Positions 24,337 through 33,857 are shown, counted from the stretch's first letter. The stretch is DNA of 64,000 nucleotides from Tectiglobus sp965247245 (GCA_965247245.1 CBDFGV010000003.1:3596001-3660000); one strand, 5' to 3'. A program made the numbers and translations. Notes: generated by a model not told the origin, from the letters alone.

Positions 24337-26328
24337 GTGGTGAGTTCCGTGACTTGGCAAATTCCGAATAGAACCCTGGGTTTTCTTGCAGCAGGCCTAT
24401 TGGCACTCACCATCCCGATTTACTGCATCAACATCGGGATCACCGCCTTACTCGACCACAGGGTCAAAGACTCCATCATGAAAGACGCGGAAGCCAAGGC
24501 TCTGTCTTGGGCGCGCAACTTGGTGGTCAAGATCCCTTCGATCAAGAACATTGTAAGGACCGGCCAGGCGACACCTGAAGAGCGTTCCAGAATCATTGAT
24601 GCTATCGCCGTCGCCGGTGTGTTCCGGTTTCAGCTGTTCACTCAGGACGGAAGGCTGGCTTTTGTTTCCGACCGCGACAAGTCTGGGCGAACAGATACGG
24701 CAAGTGCCAACGACAAAGAAAATGCAAAGACAGCGCTAAAGACAAAATCCCCACTGGTCTTTATCAAAACCGGCCAGTCGAACCCCACGCGACCTAATCA
24801 CTATGTCGAAGCCTTCGTTCCTGCCTACGCAAGCAATGGCAGCGTGTTCGGAGTGATCGAAGTCTACATCGACGTTTCAGAAACCTATGAGGCGCTCGCC
24901 ACATCGTTCGCCCAACTCAGCTGGCTCTTGATTGTCGGCTCAGCCATCATCTTCCTAGTACCCGCATCGCTCGTTGCCATCCGCAGTTGGCAGCTCCGCG
25001 CGAAGGACCGCAAACTCATCGAAGTCGACAAGATTGATTACCTAACCGGAATCTTCAATCGCAAGACCGTCAGCGCACAATTGTCGATGCTGTTCAGCTC
25101 GAAAAAGACAGCGCCCGACAATGGCATCCTGTTTGTTGATGTCGATTACTTCAAGCAGATCAACGACAATCACGGTCACCACTCCGGTGACTTGCTTCTA
25201 AAGCACGTTGCGCGAACGATCACCGACAGCGTTCGCTCTGAGAATGACGTTGTTGGACGCTTCGGCGGCGACGAATTTGTTGTAGTGTGCCGCGATACAA
25301 ACGAAGCAGAGCTGACGGCCATAGGCGAGCGCATTGTGCAGGCCATGCGCGTACCATTCCGCAACGGTGGTTCAAGCATCAATGTCAGCGTCAGCATCGG
25401 TGCCTATCTGACAAACGAATCCGACGATCAGCAAAGTGCACTGCACGCAGCCGATCTCGCCGTCTACGAGGCCAAGCGCCGTGGTCGGGACCAGTTTGTT
25501 CTGCACTACGAGGATCTGGACGTCACCTTCAAGCGCCGGCTCTACATCAGTGATTGCCTGAGCAAGGCAATCGAAGACGACCTGCTACGCCTTGATTTCC
25601 AGCCGATCTTCAATGCCAAAGGTGAAGAGCTTCTCGGCTTCGAAGCGCTTCTAAGGCTGCGTGGTCGTGACGGCGAAATCATTCCTCCGAACGAGTTCAT
25701 ACCGATTGCTGAAGAGACCGGACAGATCGAATGTATAGGTGTCTGGGTCTTGAACCGTAGCATCGAAGCAGCGAGCACCTGGCCTCGGCACTTGTTTGTC
25801 GCCATCAACCTTTCAGTGGCCCAGTTCAAGAGCGATGTCTTTGCACTCGAAGTCGCAAAATCGCTCAACCGTTACGCTTTCGATCCCCATCGCCTGGAGC
25901 TCGAGGTCACCGAATCGCTTTTCATCGAAGATAAGGAAGAAGTGCAGAGCCGCTTCGGGCTGTTCAAGCAGCTTGGCGTCTCGTTGGTTCTCGATGACTT
26001 CGGGTCTGGCTACTCAAACCTAGGCTATCTGTGGAACTTTGGGTTCCAGAAAATCAAGATTGATCGCAGCCTTCTGGATCGCCCGGAAAGCGATAGTGAG
26101 AAGACTCGTGCCATGTTCCGGGCCATCGTGATCATAGCCGATCAGCTCGGTGCCAGTGTCCTTGTTGAGGGCGTTGAGACGGAAGAGCAACTGGCTATGG
26201 TAGCAGCATGCCACCTGGATCAGGCACAAGGGTTCTACCTCGGCCGACCAACTGCCGAAGACGAACTGTCTGACGAATACGATTTGGGCGACGACGGCGT
26301 CTACAAGCTGACACCATCGGCCGCGTAA
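24337..26328 (+). CDS. Membrane GGDEF-EAL bifunctional c-di-GMP protein
   Basis: A 663-aa protein from GTG 24337 (GTGs at 24340 and 24349 are alternatives). Helices at about 13-35 and 190-215 bracket a periplasmic or CHASE-like sensor with coiled segments. GGDEF domain about 230-385 has an intact active site FGGDEF (310-314), but the product-inhibition I-site reads RSEND rather than RxxD, so feedback binding is probably lost. EAL domain about 405-645 has EALLRLRG (Glu436), NLSVAQF, ELEVTESLF, VLDDFGSGYSNLGYL, KIKIDR and VEGVETEEQ, all catalytic residues present. Either activity may dominate. Not in an operon; it converges with the YrhK gene. Confidence 0.92.
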   Translation: MVSSVTWQIPNRTLGFLAAGLLALTIPIYCINIGITALLDHRVKDSIMKDAEAKALSWARNLVVKIPSIKNIVRTGQATPEERSRIIDAIAVAGVFRFQLFTQDGRLAFVSDRDKSGRTDTASANDKENAKTALKTKSPLVFIKTGQSNPTRPNHYVEAFVPAYASNGSVFGVIEVYIDVSETYEALATSFAQLSWLLIVGSAIIFLVPASLVAIRSWQLRAKDRKLIEVDKIDYLTGIFNRKTVSAQLSMLFSSKKTAPDNGILFVDVDYFKQINDNHGHHSGDLLLKHVARTITDSVRSENDVVGRFGGDEFVVVCRDTNEAELTAIGERIVQAMRVPFRNGGSSINVSVSIGAYLTNESDDQQSALHAADLAVYEAKRRGRDQFVLHYEDLDVTFKRRLYISDCLSKAIEDDLLRLDFQPIFNAKGEELLGFEALLRLRGRDGEIIPPNEFIPIAEETGQIECIGVWVLNRSIEAASTWPRHLFVAINLSVAQFKSDVFALEVAKSLNRYAFDPHRLELEVTESLFIEDKEEVQSRFGLFKQLGVSLVLDDFGSGYSNLGYLWNFGFQKIKIDRSLLDRPESDSEKTRAMFRAIVIIADQLGASVLVEGVETEEQLAMVAACHLDQAQGFYLGRPTAEDELSDEYDLGDDGVYKLTPSAA

Positions 26329-26356
26329 GCGGTCACACCATTGGTGGCAGCTTAGG

Positions 26357-26656
26357 TCAGAGTTCAGATCGCGCGCGCTTGGCAAGCTCCTCTTTGCTGC
26401 CGACGCGCCAAAGATGAACCTCACGAATAAGCCGTAGTGTCGGCTTGATGCAAAACAGCATTGAGCCGAACACGAACAACCATGTTGCGACGTAGGTGGT
26501 TGCTTCATCGAAGAACAGGATGGAGCCCACGAGGAAAAGCACAGCTGCGCCGAAGTCTGCAATTGTGTAGAGCAGTTCGTAAACGGCATAGACATTGCGC
26601 AAACGCTCGGAGCGATGTGCGCTTACCGGATCAAAGCAGTTGAAGGGTAGGGGCAT
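26357..26656 (-). CDS. YrhK-domain small membrane protein
   Basis: A 99-aa protein from ATG 26656, selected because AAAGGAG lies eight bases upstream (26665-26671); the open frame continues to 26686. After a soluble start (FDPVSAHRSERLRNVYAVYEL) come two hydrophobic segments, IADFGAAVLFLVGSILFF and VATWLFVFGSMLFCIKP, followed by RLIREVHLWR. This is the YrhK-like pattern of small, two-helix membrane proteins; the biological role is not known. It is 28 bases from the stop of the GGDEF-EAL gene, converging. Confidence 0.75.
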   Translation of the reverse strand: MPLPFNCFDPVSAHRSERLRNVYAVYELLYTIADFGAAVLFLVGSILFFDEATTYVATWLFVFGSMLFCIKPTLRLIREVHLWRVGSKEELAKRARSEL

Positions 26657-26664
26657 GCAGGATT

Positions 26665-26671
26665 CTCCTTT
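26665..26671 (-). promoter_or_regulatory. Ribosome binding site deciding the YrhK-protein start
   Basis: CTCCTTT on the plus strand is AAAGGAG on the coding strand, eight bases before ATG 26656. It rules in this start over ATG 26686. Confidence 0.7.
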
Positions 26672-26732
26672 CAGAGGTTGCCGCAAGCCATAATCGATCT
26701 ACGCCAAAAGCCAACGACATTCCCGAGATAAA

Positions 26733-27803
26733 CTATCTTAGACGCCGCAGCTTCTGGATCTTTGCAAGACGGTCGAGTGACAGCGTGGCCGAATGTGCCA
26801 GATAAGAGTCCCACAAGCGCACGATCTTGGGTTGCCTGCGTACCAACTGAAGAAAGGACTGAAGCAGGTCGCGGCTAATGGGCTTGTCTGCAATCCAATA
26901 GATCCGGCTGTCCGGATGTCGATTGAATCGCCTGTATAGATCCAGTGCGAAGTCCTTGGGATCGATATAATTCACCATCGTTGATCGTTGGGAAAGGACC
27001 TGCCCCTTGATCTGCTGATGCGTTCCGATTGGGTTCAACGCAATGCCCACTCGACCAAGTCGACTGGCAGCGACACTGCAGGCACCTCCACCCAGACTAT
27101 GGCCGGAACACGCAAAACTGTACCCGCTGAAGCGAGCACTGTAGTGGCGCATCACGTGCTGGAAGTAGGCACAGGCAACGTCGAAGTGAGGTGCCGTTCT
27201 ACCCCAAAGCGCCACCCAATCATTGAAGACGTCTGCCTTGCTTGCTGGATCTGTACCAGCAATCGCAACAACAATGCGCTTGGACTGATGATTGATGTAG
27301 GTGACAGCTTGAAAGCCTTTCCAATCGTTAGCCGTTAACTCCCGACGCGTTTGCGGGCATTCGCCCTGCACCTTGCCCTCCGCAGCATGTTCCAGAACCT
27401 GCCAGTGATAGACCGGCTGCCAGGCGAGCGTTTCAAACAATGCGCGCCTGATTTGCGCACTCAATGTCAGAATGGCGCCCTTGGTGCGTAGCGCGTTGAG
27501 CCGTTCGTACTCGCGCCTTAGGACATCAGACCCAAAGATGAATGATCCGTGCCCGAGCCGTTCGCGATAGACACGGTTTGCAAGTTCCAGCGCTTCAAAA
27601 TGCCGAACCAACTCTGCCCGTTTCGGTATAGGTCGAGCCCGTTCGATCAAGCCTCGCAAAGTGGACGTCTGCCCGACCACGGACTGAAACGGTTTCTTGG
27701 CAAGCGAAGAACCAAGAACCTCCTGACCATCAGCATCACGAGATGCCACTGTCGCAAACAACAACAGCACACCCAGCACAGCCGGACTTGCTAAGTATCG
27801 CAT
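26733..27803 (-). CDS. Secreted class-3-type lipase / alpha-beta hydrolase
   Basis: A 356-aa protein with signal peptide (SPAVLGVLLLFATVASRDADG, cut near 27). The catalytic region is lipase_3-like: VVAIAGTDPASKADVFNDW (oxyanion strand), nucleophile Ser236 in CSGHSLGGGACSVAASRL, then NYIDPKDFALDL and a late His for the triad. The 120-residue helical N-terminal part is unusual for simple lipases. It should act in the periplasm or outside on lipid esters or a related substrate. No partner gene; the stop is 76 bases from the YrhK start region. Confidence 0.78.
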   Translation of the reverse strand: MRYLASPAVLGVLLLFATVASRDADGQEVLGSSLAKKPFQSVVGQTSTLRGLIERARPIPKRAELVRHFEALELANRVYRERLGHGSFIFGSDVLRREYERLNALRTKGAILTLSAQIRRALFETLAWQPVYHWQVLEHAAEGKVQGECPQTRRELTANDWKGFQAVTYINHQSKRIVVAIAGTDPASKADVFNDWVALWGRTAPHFDVACAYFQHVMRHYSARFSGYSFACSGHSLGGGACSVAASRLGRVGIALNPIGTHQQIKGQVLSQRSTMVNYIDPKDFALDLYRRFNRHPDSRIYWIADKPISRDLLQSFLQLVRRQPKIVRLWDSYLAHSATLSLDRLAKIQKLRRLR

Positions 27804-28054
27804 TGAATCAAGTCATCCATTCTTGCAGATCGTCGGCATCCATTCGGCGTTGCACTGATCTCGCAAACTAGCGAAGCATGCGCCAAACGCGGCATCGGTA
27901 CCACGTTCCATGGACCGTTACGAACTACTGAGATCACCTGTGGAAAGACAGTGCTGCAAACAACTGAATAACAGCCAGGGCGCAGCCGCGCGTGCACGAC
28001 GCCACGAAATGTGAAAGTATGGTGAGATTATCCACCCTCACAGACTGAGCACTC

Positions 28055-28981
28055 ATGCCAAGCCCGTTCGGCGCCGTCGGCACTCTTCTGCAACGGACCA
28101 GAACATTACCAAAGCCTCTGCAAGCCGCACTCTTCATGGTGATGGCGATGTGCTTCTTCGTTTCGATGGGTGTGTTTATCCGGCTGTCGGCTGCAAACAT
28201 GCACATCCTGCAGGTCGTCTTCTTTCGCAACTTCTTCGCCCTCGTCCTGCTGTCACCTTTGCTCCTGCGCAGCGGCATGGAACTGCTCAACACCAAGAAC
28301 ATGCATCTCTATTGGTGGCGCTCGCTTCTGAATATCGCTGGCATGGCCGCTGGCTTTACAGCACTAACGCTCATCCCACTTACAGAAGCCACGGCGCTCG
28401 GCTTTACGGCTCCACTCTTTACAACGCTGGGCGCTATCCTTGTGCTCGGTGAGGTTGTTAGGCTTCGCCGTATGGCTGCAATTGCCGCCGGCTTCTGCGG
28501 TGTATTGATTGTCATCGGCCCGAATCTTGGCGGTTTGTCGCTTGGTGCGGGACTGGCGCTGACCAACGCTGTTCTGCTTGCCGCCACAGCATTGATCGTT
28601 AAGCGGCTGACCGGGACCGATCGTGTCGAGACCATCATTTTGTGGATGGTCCTGCTATCAACACCGATGGCATTGGTCCCGGCACTATTCGTGTGGACAT
28701 GGCCCGATGCCGAGACATTGTTCTGGTTGTTCAGCCTCGCAGCCGCCGGCTCGATCGGCCACTACTGCTGGACATCCGCCTGCAGCCTCGCCGAGATGAC
28801 ACAGATTCAACCGCTCGAGTTCATCAAGCTACCACTGACAGCCGCCGCTGGTTTTCTACTTTTTGCCGAAGTGCCAGGATTGGCGGTGTGGATCGGCGGC
28901 GCCGTCATCTTTCTGTCGACGGCATACATTACACGTCGGGAAGCGCAATTGGCTCGTTGCGCAGCGAAATCGAAAGAATGA
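28055..28981 (+). CDS. EamA-family (DMT) metabolite exporter
   Basis: A 308-aa protein with ten predicted helices in two EamA repeats: the first begins ALFMVMAMCFFVSMGVFIRL and ends near VLIVIGPNLGG; the second spans LGAGLALTNAVLLAATALI to LAVWIGGAVIFLSTAYI. The TALTLIPLTEATALGFTAPLF segment is typical. DMT transporters expel amino acids, nucleobases or other metabolites with proton exchange; the substrate is not predictable. The NTF2-like gene follows 96 bases later in the same direction. Confidence 0.88.
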   Translation: MPSPFGAVGTLLQRTRTLPKPLQAALFMVMAMCFFVSMGVFIRLSAANMHILQVVFFRNFFALVLLSPLLLRSGMELLNTKNMHLYWWRSLLNIAGMAAGFTALTLIPLTEATALGFTAPLFTTLGAILVLGEVVRLRRMAAIAAGFCGVLIVIGPNLGGLSLGAGLALTNAVLLAATALIVKRLTGTDRVETIILWMVLLSTPMALVPALFVWTWPDAETLFWLFSLAAAGSIGHYCWTSACSLAEMTQIQPLEFIKLPLTAAAGFLLFAEVPGLAVWIGGAVIFLSTAYITRREAQLARCAAKSKE

Positions 28982-29077
28982 CCCGCGACAACGTGCAGTT
29001 CAATTTGGCTCACGCAGTGCCGGTCTATATTTTGCATTCACGCACAACCAATCACGCTAGCTTTGGAGAGATGCCTC

Positions 29078-29455
29078 ATGTCCGACCTAACCCAGATCGA
29101 AGCTCTCTTGCATGAATACTTCCGCGTTCTCCATGAAGGGGACATCGAGGGCTCGAAGAAGATCTTCCTGCCGACCTGCGATCTCTCTGCTCCACAGGAC
29201 GATGGCGGCGTTACGCACTACACCTATGAGCAGTACCATGACCTCGTCGCCGCGCGTACCAGCCCCAAGGCTAACGGCTATCCACGGCATGGCGTCATTA
29301 TCTCTATCGATCAATCAAGCCCGCGGACTGCCTTCGCGAAGGTCGATTGTGCCGTGCAACCTCGCTACTTCATCGACTATCTCACCCTGATCAAGGTTGC
29401 CGACGACTGGAAGATTGCAGCCAAGGTCTTCTACGTCGCCAAAGTCGAAGAATAG
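29078..29455 (+). CDS. NTF2-like / lumazine-binding-type small protein
   Basis: A 125-aa protein from ATG 29078, with GGAGAG at 29065-29070. The alpha+beta pattern matches SnoaL/NTF2-like (putative lumazine-binding) proteins: IEALLHEYFRVLHEGDIEGSKKIF, then LSAPQDDGGVTHYTYEQYHDLV, FAKVDCAVQPRYFIDYLTLIKVADDWKIAAKVFYV. These are enzymes or ligand binders whose pocket chemistry varies. The following phosphatase starts two bases after this stop, so the two are an operon. Confidence 0.82.
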   Translation: MSDLTQIEALLHEYFRVLHEGDIEGSKKIFLPTCDLSAPQDDGGVTHYTYEQYHDLVAARTSPKANGYPRHGVIISIDQSSPRTAFAKVDCAVQPRYFIDYLTLIKVADDWKIAAKVFYVAKVEE

Positions 29456-29456
29456 A

Positions 29457-30062
29457 ATGACATCAGCAAAGCAGACCGTCATGCATGACTGGCCCGACTT
29501 CTTGTTTCTGCGCCACGGCCAGACCGATTGGAATGTTGAAGGAAAGTTCCAAGGTCAGACAGATGTCCCGTTGAATGAGACCGGTATCGCCCAGGCGCGC
29601 AATGCGGCGACCATCCTCGCTGGTCATCGTATTGATCGCATCATCAGCAGCCCTCTGACACGCGCCTTGCGAACAGCCACCATCGTTGCAGAACCGCGTT
29701 CCCTTGCAGCCGAGGTCGATCCGCAATTGACCGAGCGAACGTTCGGCACCCTCGAAGGGCAAGTGGTCAAGGTCGTCAAGCAACGGCTAGGATTACCTCC
29801 CGGCGAGCGTATTGCCGGTCATCTGCCACCCGATGCCGAACAATGGCCCGAAACGCTCACTCGAACCAAACAAGCATTTGCAAGTTGGTTCGAAAGGCTT
29901 CCGGGGCAACAGCTGTTGTTCGTCTCTCATCACGGCTTGTTCGCTGCCCTTTCGGAGATGTTGACCGGTCAGCGGCTGGAAGGACGCAATGCCGTGCCCT
30001 ATCAGTTCCGCCGGATCGATGGGTCATGGCGTGTCGACGCGATCGATGCGGCTGGTACATAA
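29457..30062 (+). CDS. Histidine phosphatase family protein (PGM-like)
   Basis: A 201-aa protein, ATG 29457 starting two bases after the previous stop; MHDWPDFL at 29481 is an alternative start. The active site is FLRHGQTDWNVEGKFQGQTDVPLNETG (catalytic His and Arg), with Arg in IISSPLTRALRTATI, Glu in LTERTFGTLEG and second His in LLFVSHHGLFAAL. These branched-family enzymes dephosphorylate sugar phosphates or other small esters through a phosphohistidine. Coupled to the NTF2-like gene; betC follows 46 bases later. Confidence 0.92.
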   Translation: MTSAKQTVMHDWPDFLFLRHGQTDWNVEGKFQGQTDVPLNETGIAQARNAATILAGHRIDRIISSPLTRALRTATIVAEPRSLAAEVDPQLTERTFGTLEGQVVKVVKQRLGLPPGERIAGHLPPDAEQWPETLTRTKQAFASWFERLPGQQLLFVSHHGLFAALSEMLTGQRLEGRNAVPYQFRRIDGSWRVDAIDAAGT

Positions 30063-30108
30063 CACAAAGTGCTAGAACGGAACGGCCACAACACAATGGC
30101 GGCAAGTC

Positions 30109-31626
30109 ATGACGCAACCAAACATCCTATTTCTGCAGGTCGACCAGTTGTTCGCTGCGGCTCTCAATGCTTACGGGAACCCGTTCAGCATAACGCCGCA
30201 TCTCGATGAGCTGTTTGCGCGCGGAACAACATTCGAAAACACCTACTGCAGTTATCCCATCTGCGCGCCATCCCGGTTCTCAACAATGACCGGCCAGTTA
30301 GCCTCAAAAGTTGGTGCGTACGACAACGCCGCCGAGATGGCAGCCAGCATCCCGACATTCGCTCACTACCTACGTGCCGCAGGTTATCAGACCTGCCTTT
30401 CAGGCAAGATGCATTTCGTCGGCCCGGATCAGCTGCACGGCTTCGAAGAGCGTCTCACGGCCGAGCTCTACCCAACAGATTTTACCTGGAACAAGGTCGG
30501 CACCGACTTCGCGCCGGAACAAGTGAGCGATGCGCGCGGAGTCACGCATGCCGGGATCACGCGCGACACCGTGCAGATTGCCCACGACGAACTGGTCGCC
30601 TTTCGGGCGCGCCGCAAGATCTACGACCTCGCGCAAAGCAACGATCAACGCCCATTCCTTCTCTGTGTTTCCTTCACTCATCCGCACGAGCCTTTCCTCT
30701 GCCGCCGCGAGGACTGGGACCTCTACGAGGGTATCGATATCCCACCGCCATCCGTTGGCCGCATACCGGACAACCAACTCGATCCGTTAAGCCGTCGTGT
30801 CGGTGAAATGTGGAGCCTGCTCCAGGATTTCGATACCACCGCGGTCGCCACCGCGCGCCGTGCCTACTATGGCAGCGTCAGTTTCGTCGACCGCTTGATC
30901 GGTCAGGTCCTCACCGCTTTGAAAGATTGCGGTTTAGCTGACAACACCGCGATCGTGTTTACCTCTGATCATGGCGAAATGCTCGGCGAGCGTGGTCTCT
31001 GGTTCAAGAAGGTCTTCTACGAACCATCCGTCCGGGTTCCGCTGGTCATCTGCATGCCGGACAGCCCTACGGCGCAACGTGTACAATCGCCAGTCTCTCT
31101 GGTTGATCTCGCACCAACCTTGATCGCTCTCGCCAATGGCGGAGAGCGGACTGAAACCGTGGAGCCGCTCGAAGGAGAAAGCCTCCTGCCCATGATCCGG
31201 AACAACGAAGCGTGCCGCCAGTCTGACGTTGTTTCAGAACTGATGAGTGAAGGTCTCGCAGATCCGGTCATCATGATTCGCCGCGGTGCGTTCAAGTTTA
31301 TCGGCGGCCCAACCCATCCCAGTCAGCTGTTCGACCTTGAAAGCGACCCTCAGGAACTCACCGATCTCGCCGAGCATTCGGACCATGCCGCCACCTTGGA
31401 AGACTTCACCAAGCGCATGCATGCCAAGTGGGACTTCGATGCTCTCAAAGCTGATTTGGCCCTGAGCCAAAAGCGGCGCGCCTTAATACAGCAGGCCCAT
31501 GGCCGGGGCGTGCGCCCCTCGTGGGATACCGCTATGGGCACCGATGAAGCCGGCCGTTGGCTGCGCAGCTCCGGCGACTACGGCGACTGGGCCTTTAAGG
31601 AACTACCGGGTGACAGCACTGATTGA
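30109..31626 (+). CDS. betC: Choline-sulfatase
   Basis: A 505-aa sulfatase, close to the length of known BetC. The formylglycine motif is CAPSR (Cys52-Arg56) in SYPICAPSRFSTMTG; metal residues occur in FLQVDQL and FTSDHGEMLGERGLWFKK. SGKMHFVGPDQLHGFEERLT is the hallmark of choline-sulfatases, and the C-terminal LSQKRRALIQQAHGRG...SWD resembles their extra domain. It hydrolyses choline-O-sulfate to choline and sulfate, supplying carbon, sulfur or glycine-betaine precursor. The betA/betB partners are not in the window. An anaerobic or FGE-type maturase is required in trans. Confidence 0.87.
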   Translation: MTQPNILFLQVDQLFAAALNAYGNPFSITPHLDELFARGTTFENTYCSYPICAPSRFSTMTGQLASKVGAYDNAAEMAASIPTFAHYLRAAGYQTCLSGKMHFVGPDQLHGFEERLTAELYPTDFTWNKVGTDFAPEQVSDARGVTHAGITRDTVQIAHDELVAFRARRKIYDLAQSNDQRPFLLCVSFTHPHEPFLCRREDWDLYEGIDIPPPSVGRIPDNQLDPLSRRVGEMWSLLQDFDTTAVATARRAYYGSVSFVDRLIGQVLTALKDCGLADNTAIVFTSDHGEMLGERGLWFKKVFYEPSVRVPLVICMPDSPTAQRVQSPVSLVDLAPTLIALANGGERTETVEPLEGESLLPMIRNNEACRQSDVVSELMSEGLADPVIMIRRGAFKFIGGPTHPSQLFDLESDPQELTDLAEHSDHAATLEDFTKRMHAKWDFDALKADLALSQKRRALIQQAHGRGVRPSWDTAMGTDEAGRWLRSSGDYGDWAFKELPGDSTD

Positions 31627-31653
31627 CCCAGCCGTCCCAGCCGCGCCAGAGCA

Positions 31654-32364
31654 TCAAACGCCTGGCGACTTCACTGCCAACGGTCCGGTGCTTCTCATCC
31701 CAAACACGCTCCTCGCCGCGTACAGGAGAGGTGTGTCAACCAAGGCAATGACAGCCTTGATCGCGATGGCCGTCACAATGATACTCACCAAGTCTGGAAC
31801 AACACCCCACAACGCTATTATGAAGAACAGAACAGTATTCACACTCTGCCCCACAATCGTGCTGACATTGTTTCGGAACCACAGTCCGGCCCAGACGCTC
31901 TGACTGTCAGAGTACCTCCTCTTAATTCTCTCGTAGACCCAGATATCGACAAACGCGCCAAGGACGGCAATGAGCGCCGCGAGCGTGATCCGTGGCGTCG
32001 TTGCGTAGAGCTGTTCCAAAGTACTCAGTGTCTCTTGACTGACCGTCGTCTCAACAAAGAACGTTAGCGTCAGGTAGGCCCAGAAAATCACCTGAACGAA
32101 AACATTCATGAATGCGAGTTGATAAGCTGAGTCTTCGTCAAACAGTTCGCTCAGGATGTCCGTGACGAGATATATGAACGAATAAACAATCACGCCCCAC
32201 GACACTGCAAATCCAAATACATCGATCTGGATGCCGACAGTTGCGTTCGATGCGACAATGATAAAACAGGAAATCGCAAACAAGAACGGTTTGCCGAAAT
32301 ACGTCGCGCTCAAAATCGCTACCGCCATCAACACAACAACCGCGAACACCAAAAGCTCGTTCAT
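31654..32364 (-). CDS. yhhQ: Queuosine precursor transporter (VUT/YhhQ family)
   Basis: A 236-aa integral membrane protein with about six helices. The start is ATG 32364 (or 32367), preceded by a G6 run at 32370-32375; the frame stays open to 32625 but that extension is unlike protein. Typical motifs are FIIVASNATVGIQIDVFG, YLVTDILSELFDEDSAYQLAFMN (the D-I-x-x-E family signature) and WFRNNVSTIVGQSVNTVLFF. YhhQ imports preQ0/preQ1 for tRNA queuosine modification. It converges with betC 27 bases away. Confidence 0.86.
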   Translation of the reverse strand: MNELLVFAVVVLMAVAILSATYFGKPFLFAISCFIIVASNATVGIQIDVFGFAVSWGVIVYSFIYLVTDILSELFDEDSAYQLAFMNVFVQVIFWAYLTLTFFVETTVSQETLSTLEQLYATTPRITLAALIAVLGAFVDIWVYERIKRRYSDSQSVWAGLWFRNNVSTIVGQSVNTVLFFIIALWGVVPDLVSIIVTAIAIKAVIALVDTPLLYAARSVFGMRSTGPLAVKSPGV

Positions 32365-32667
32365 CATCGCCCCCCAATGGGCCGCAACGGACAACGAATT
32401 CGGCAGTCTCGCCAAACCATCGGAGCGGCTGGTCAGCAAACTAGTCCGCTGGCCCGGCCAAGTGTTATGCGAAAAGCTCAAAGAGATGGCGGCGAGGGCA
32501 AAGGACGAAACAAACCGGAAGAATGCGGAGTTGGCGCGTCTGAACCACCGCAGGAGATCATGTACGTGACAAGTGGACGGCATCAATGCGTGGCTCGGCT
32601 CTCTCATCTTGCAAGGCGCCATCATTCCGCATCAGACTAGCGTCCGAATGAAACTCGGGAGGTCACC
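32365..32667. other. 303-bp divergent intergenic region
   Basis: Lies between the yhhQ-type start and the zinc dehydrogenase start, which point away from each other. The open frame extending yhhQ upstream and a plus-strand frame both lack ribosome sites and family signal. No clear operator seen; promoters of both genes should be here. GGGAGG at 32656-32661 is the dehydrogenase ribosome site. Confidence 0.45.
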
Positions 32668-33717
32668 ATGAAAGGCATTACATTCACCGGCAATCGCGCG
32701 TTGGACGTTATGAATTTCGAGGACCCGACACCCGGGCCGCGCGATGTCGTCTTGGAGATCAAGGCCTCCGGCATGTGTGGTACAGATCTTGGCGCATACC
32801 GCAGTCCGACAGGGCGCGTTGCGGTTGGCCAACAACGGGTCGAAGGGCCGGTGATTGCCGGTCACGAGCCCTGTGGCGTTGTCGTTGCTGTCGGTTCCGC
32901 CATCTCTGAAAACGAAGCCAAAGTTGGCGACCGGGTTATGGACCATCACTACGATGGATGCGGCACCTGCCGCCACTGCAACACCGGTTGGACGCAGATG
33001 TGCCTGGATGGTGCTGTTGCTTATGGCTACGGCGGCCACGGCGCTCACGCCAAATACATGAACGTTGCCGCGCACTCCCTCGTTCCCTTGCCCGATGAGA
33101 TTTCGTTCCCTGCAGGTGCCGCTGTTGCTTGTGGCACAGGCACAGCCTATGGCGCCTTGAAACGTATCGGTCTCAATGGTGATGAGACCATCGCTGTGTT
33201 TGGCCAGGGCCCGGTCGGCCTCTCGGCAACGCTTTTGGCAGTCGAGATGGGTGCTCGCGTCATTGCTGTCGAGATGTCACCGGAACGCCGGCAACTGGCA
33301 CTCGATTGGGGTGCAGAAGTCGCCATTGATCCAAGCACGCAAGACCCGGTTGAGGCCATCAAGGATCTGACCCATGGCGAGGGCGCCGACAAAACGGTGG
33401 ACTGCACGTCTTCCATCGATGCCCGCCGCGCCGCGGTTCGCTCAACCCGCATCTGGGGCACATCATGCATGGTCGGTGTCGGTGGTGAACTGCAGATCGA
33501 AGTAATGCCGGACTTGATCTTCCGTCAGTTGAACATTGTCGGACACTGGACGTTCTCGAAAACGGTTCAGGCCGATTGCGCACGTTTCATCGCCGATCGC
33601 AAAATCGAACTCGACAAAATCTTCACGCACCAGTGGGACATCGAGCAAGCGGCCGAAGCCTATACGCTTTTCGATCAAGCCAAGACCGGCAAAGGTGTCT
33701 TCGTCTCCTTCGACTGA
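32668..33717 (+). CDS. Zinc-dependent medium-chain alcohol dehydrogenase
   Basis: A 349-aa MDR-superfamily enzyme. Catalytic zinc ligands: Cys in SGMCGTDLGAYR and His-Glu in IAGHEPCGVV; structural zinc cysteines in DGCGTCRHCNTGWTQMC. The NAD(P) fold is VFGQGPVGLSATLLAVEMGARVIAVE. It oxidises a secondary or sugar alcohol; the substrate is unknown. GGGAGG precedes the ATG. The cupin gene follows in the same orientation and may share its transcript. Confidence 0.92.
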   Translation: MKGITFTGNRALDVMNFEDPTPGPRDVVLEIKASGMCGTDLGAYRSPTGRVAVGQQRVEGPVIAGHEPCGVVVAVGSAISENEAKVGDRVMDHHYDGCGTCRHCNTGWTQMCLDGAVAYGYGGHGAHAKYMNVAAHSLVPLPDEISFPAGAAVACGTGTAYGALKRIGLNGDETIAVFGQGPVGLSATLLAVEMGARVIAVEMSPERRQLALDWGAEVAIDPSTQDPVEAIKDLTHGEGADKTVDCTSSIDARRAAVRSTRIWGTSCMVGVGGELQIEVMPDLIFRQLNIVGHWTFSKTVQADCARFIADRKIELDKIFTHQWDIEQAAEAYTLFDQAKTGKGVFVSFD

Positions 33718-33857
33718 CGTGAGACCACCAGCCACCAACGTCCAGTCAGCAATTGCCGGTCTCTCCAGCCGGACGTAACGCTCGGTATCATTTTCATGCA
33801 TCCCTCGCAACGAACGTCGTGGGAGAGTGATAAAGCATACCGACGGCAGCGACCGAC

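Noticed and set aside
32365..32625. 86-residue N-terminal extension of the queuosine-precursor transporter
   Set aside because: Does not resemble the family; a G6 ribosome site sits right before the inner ATG pair.
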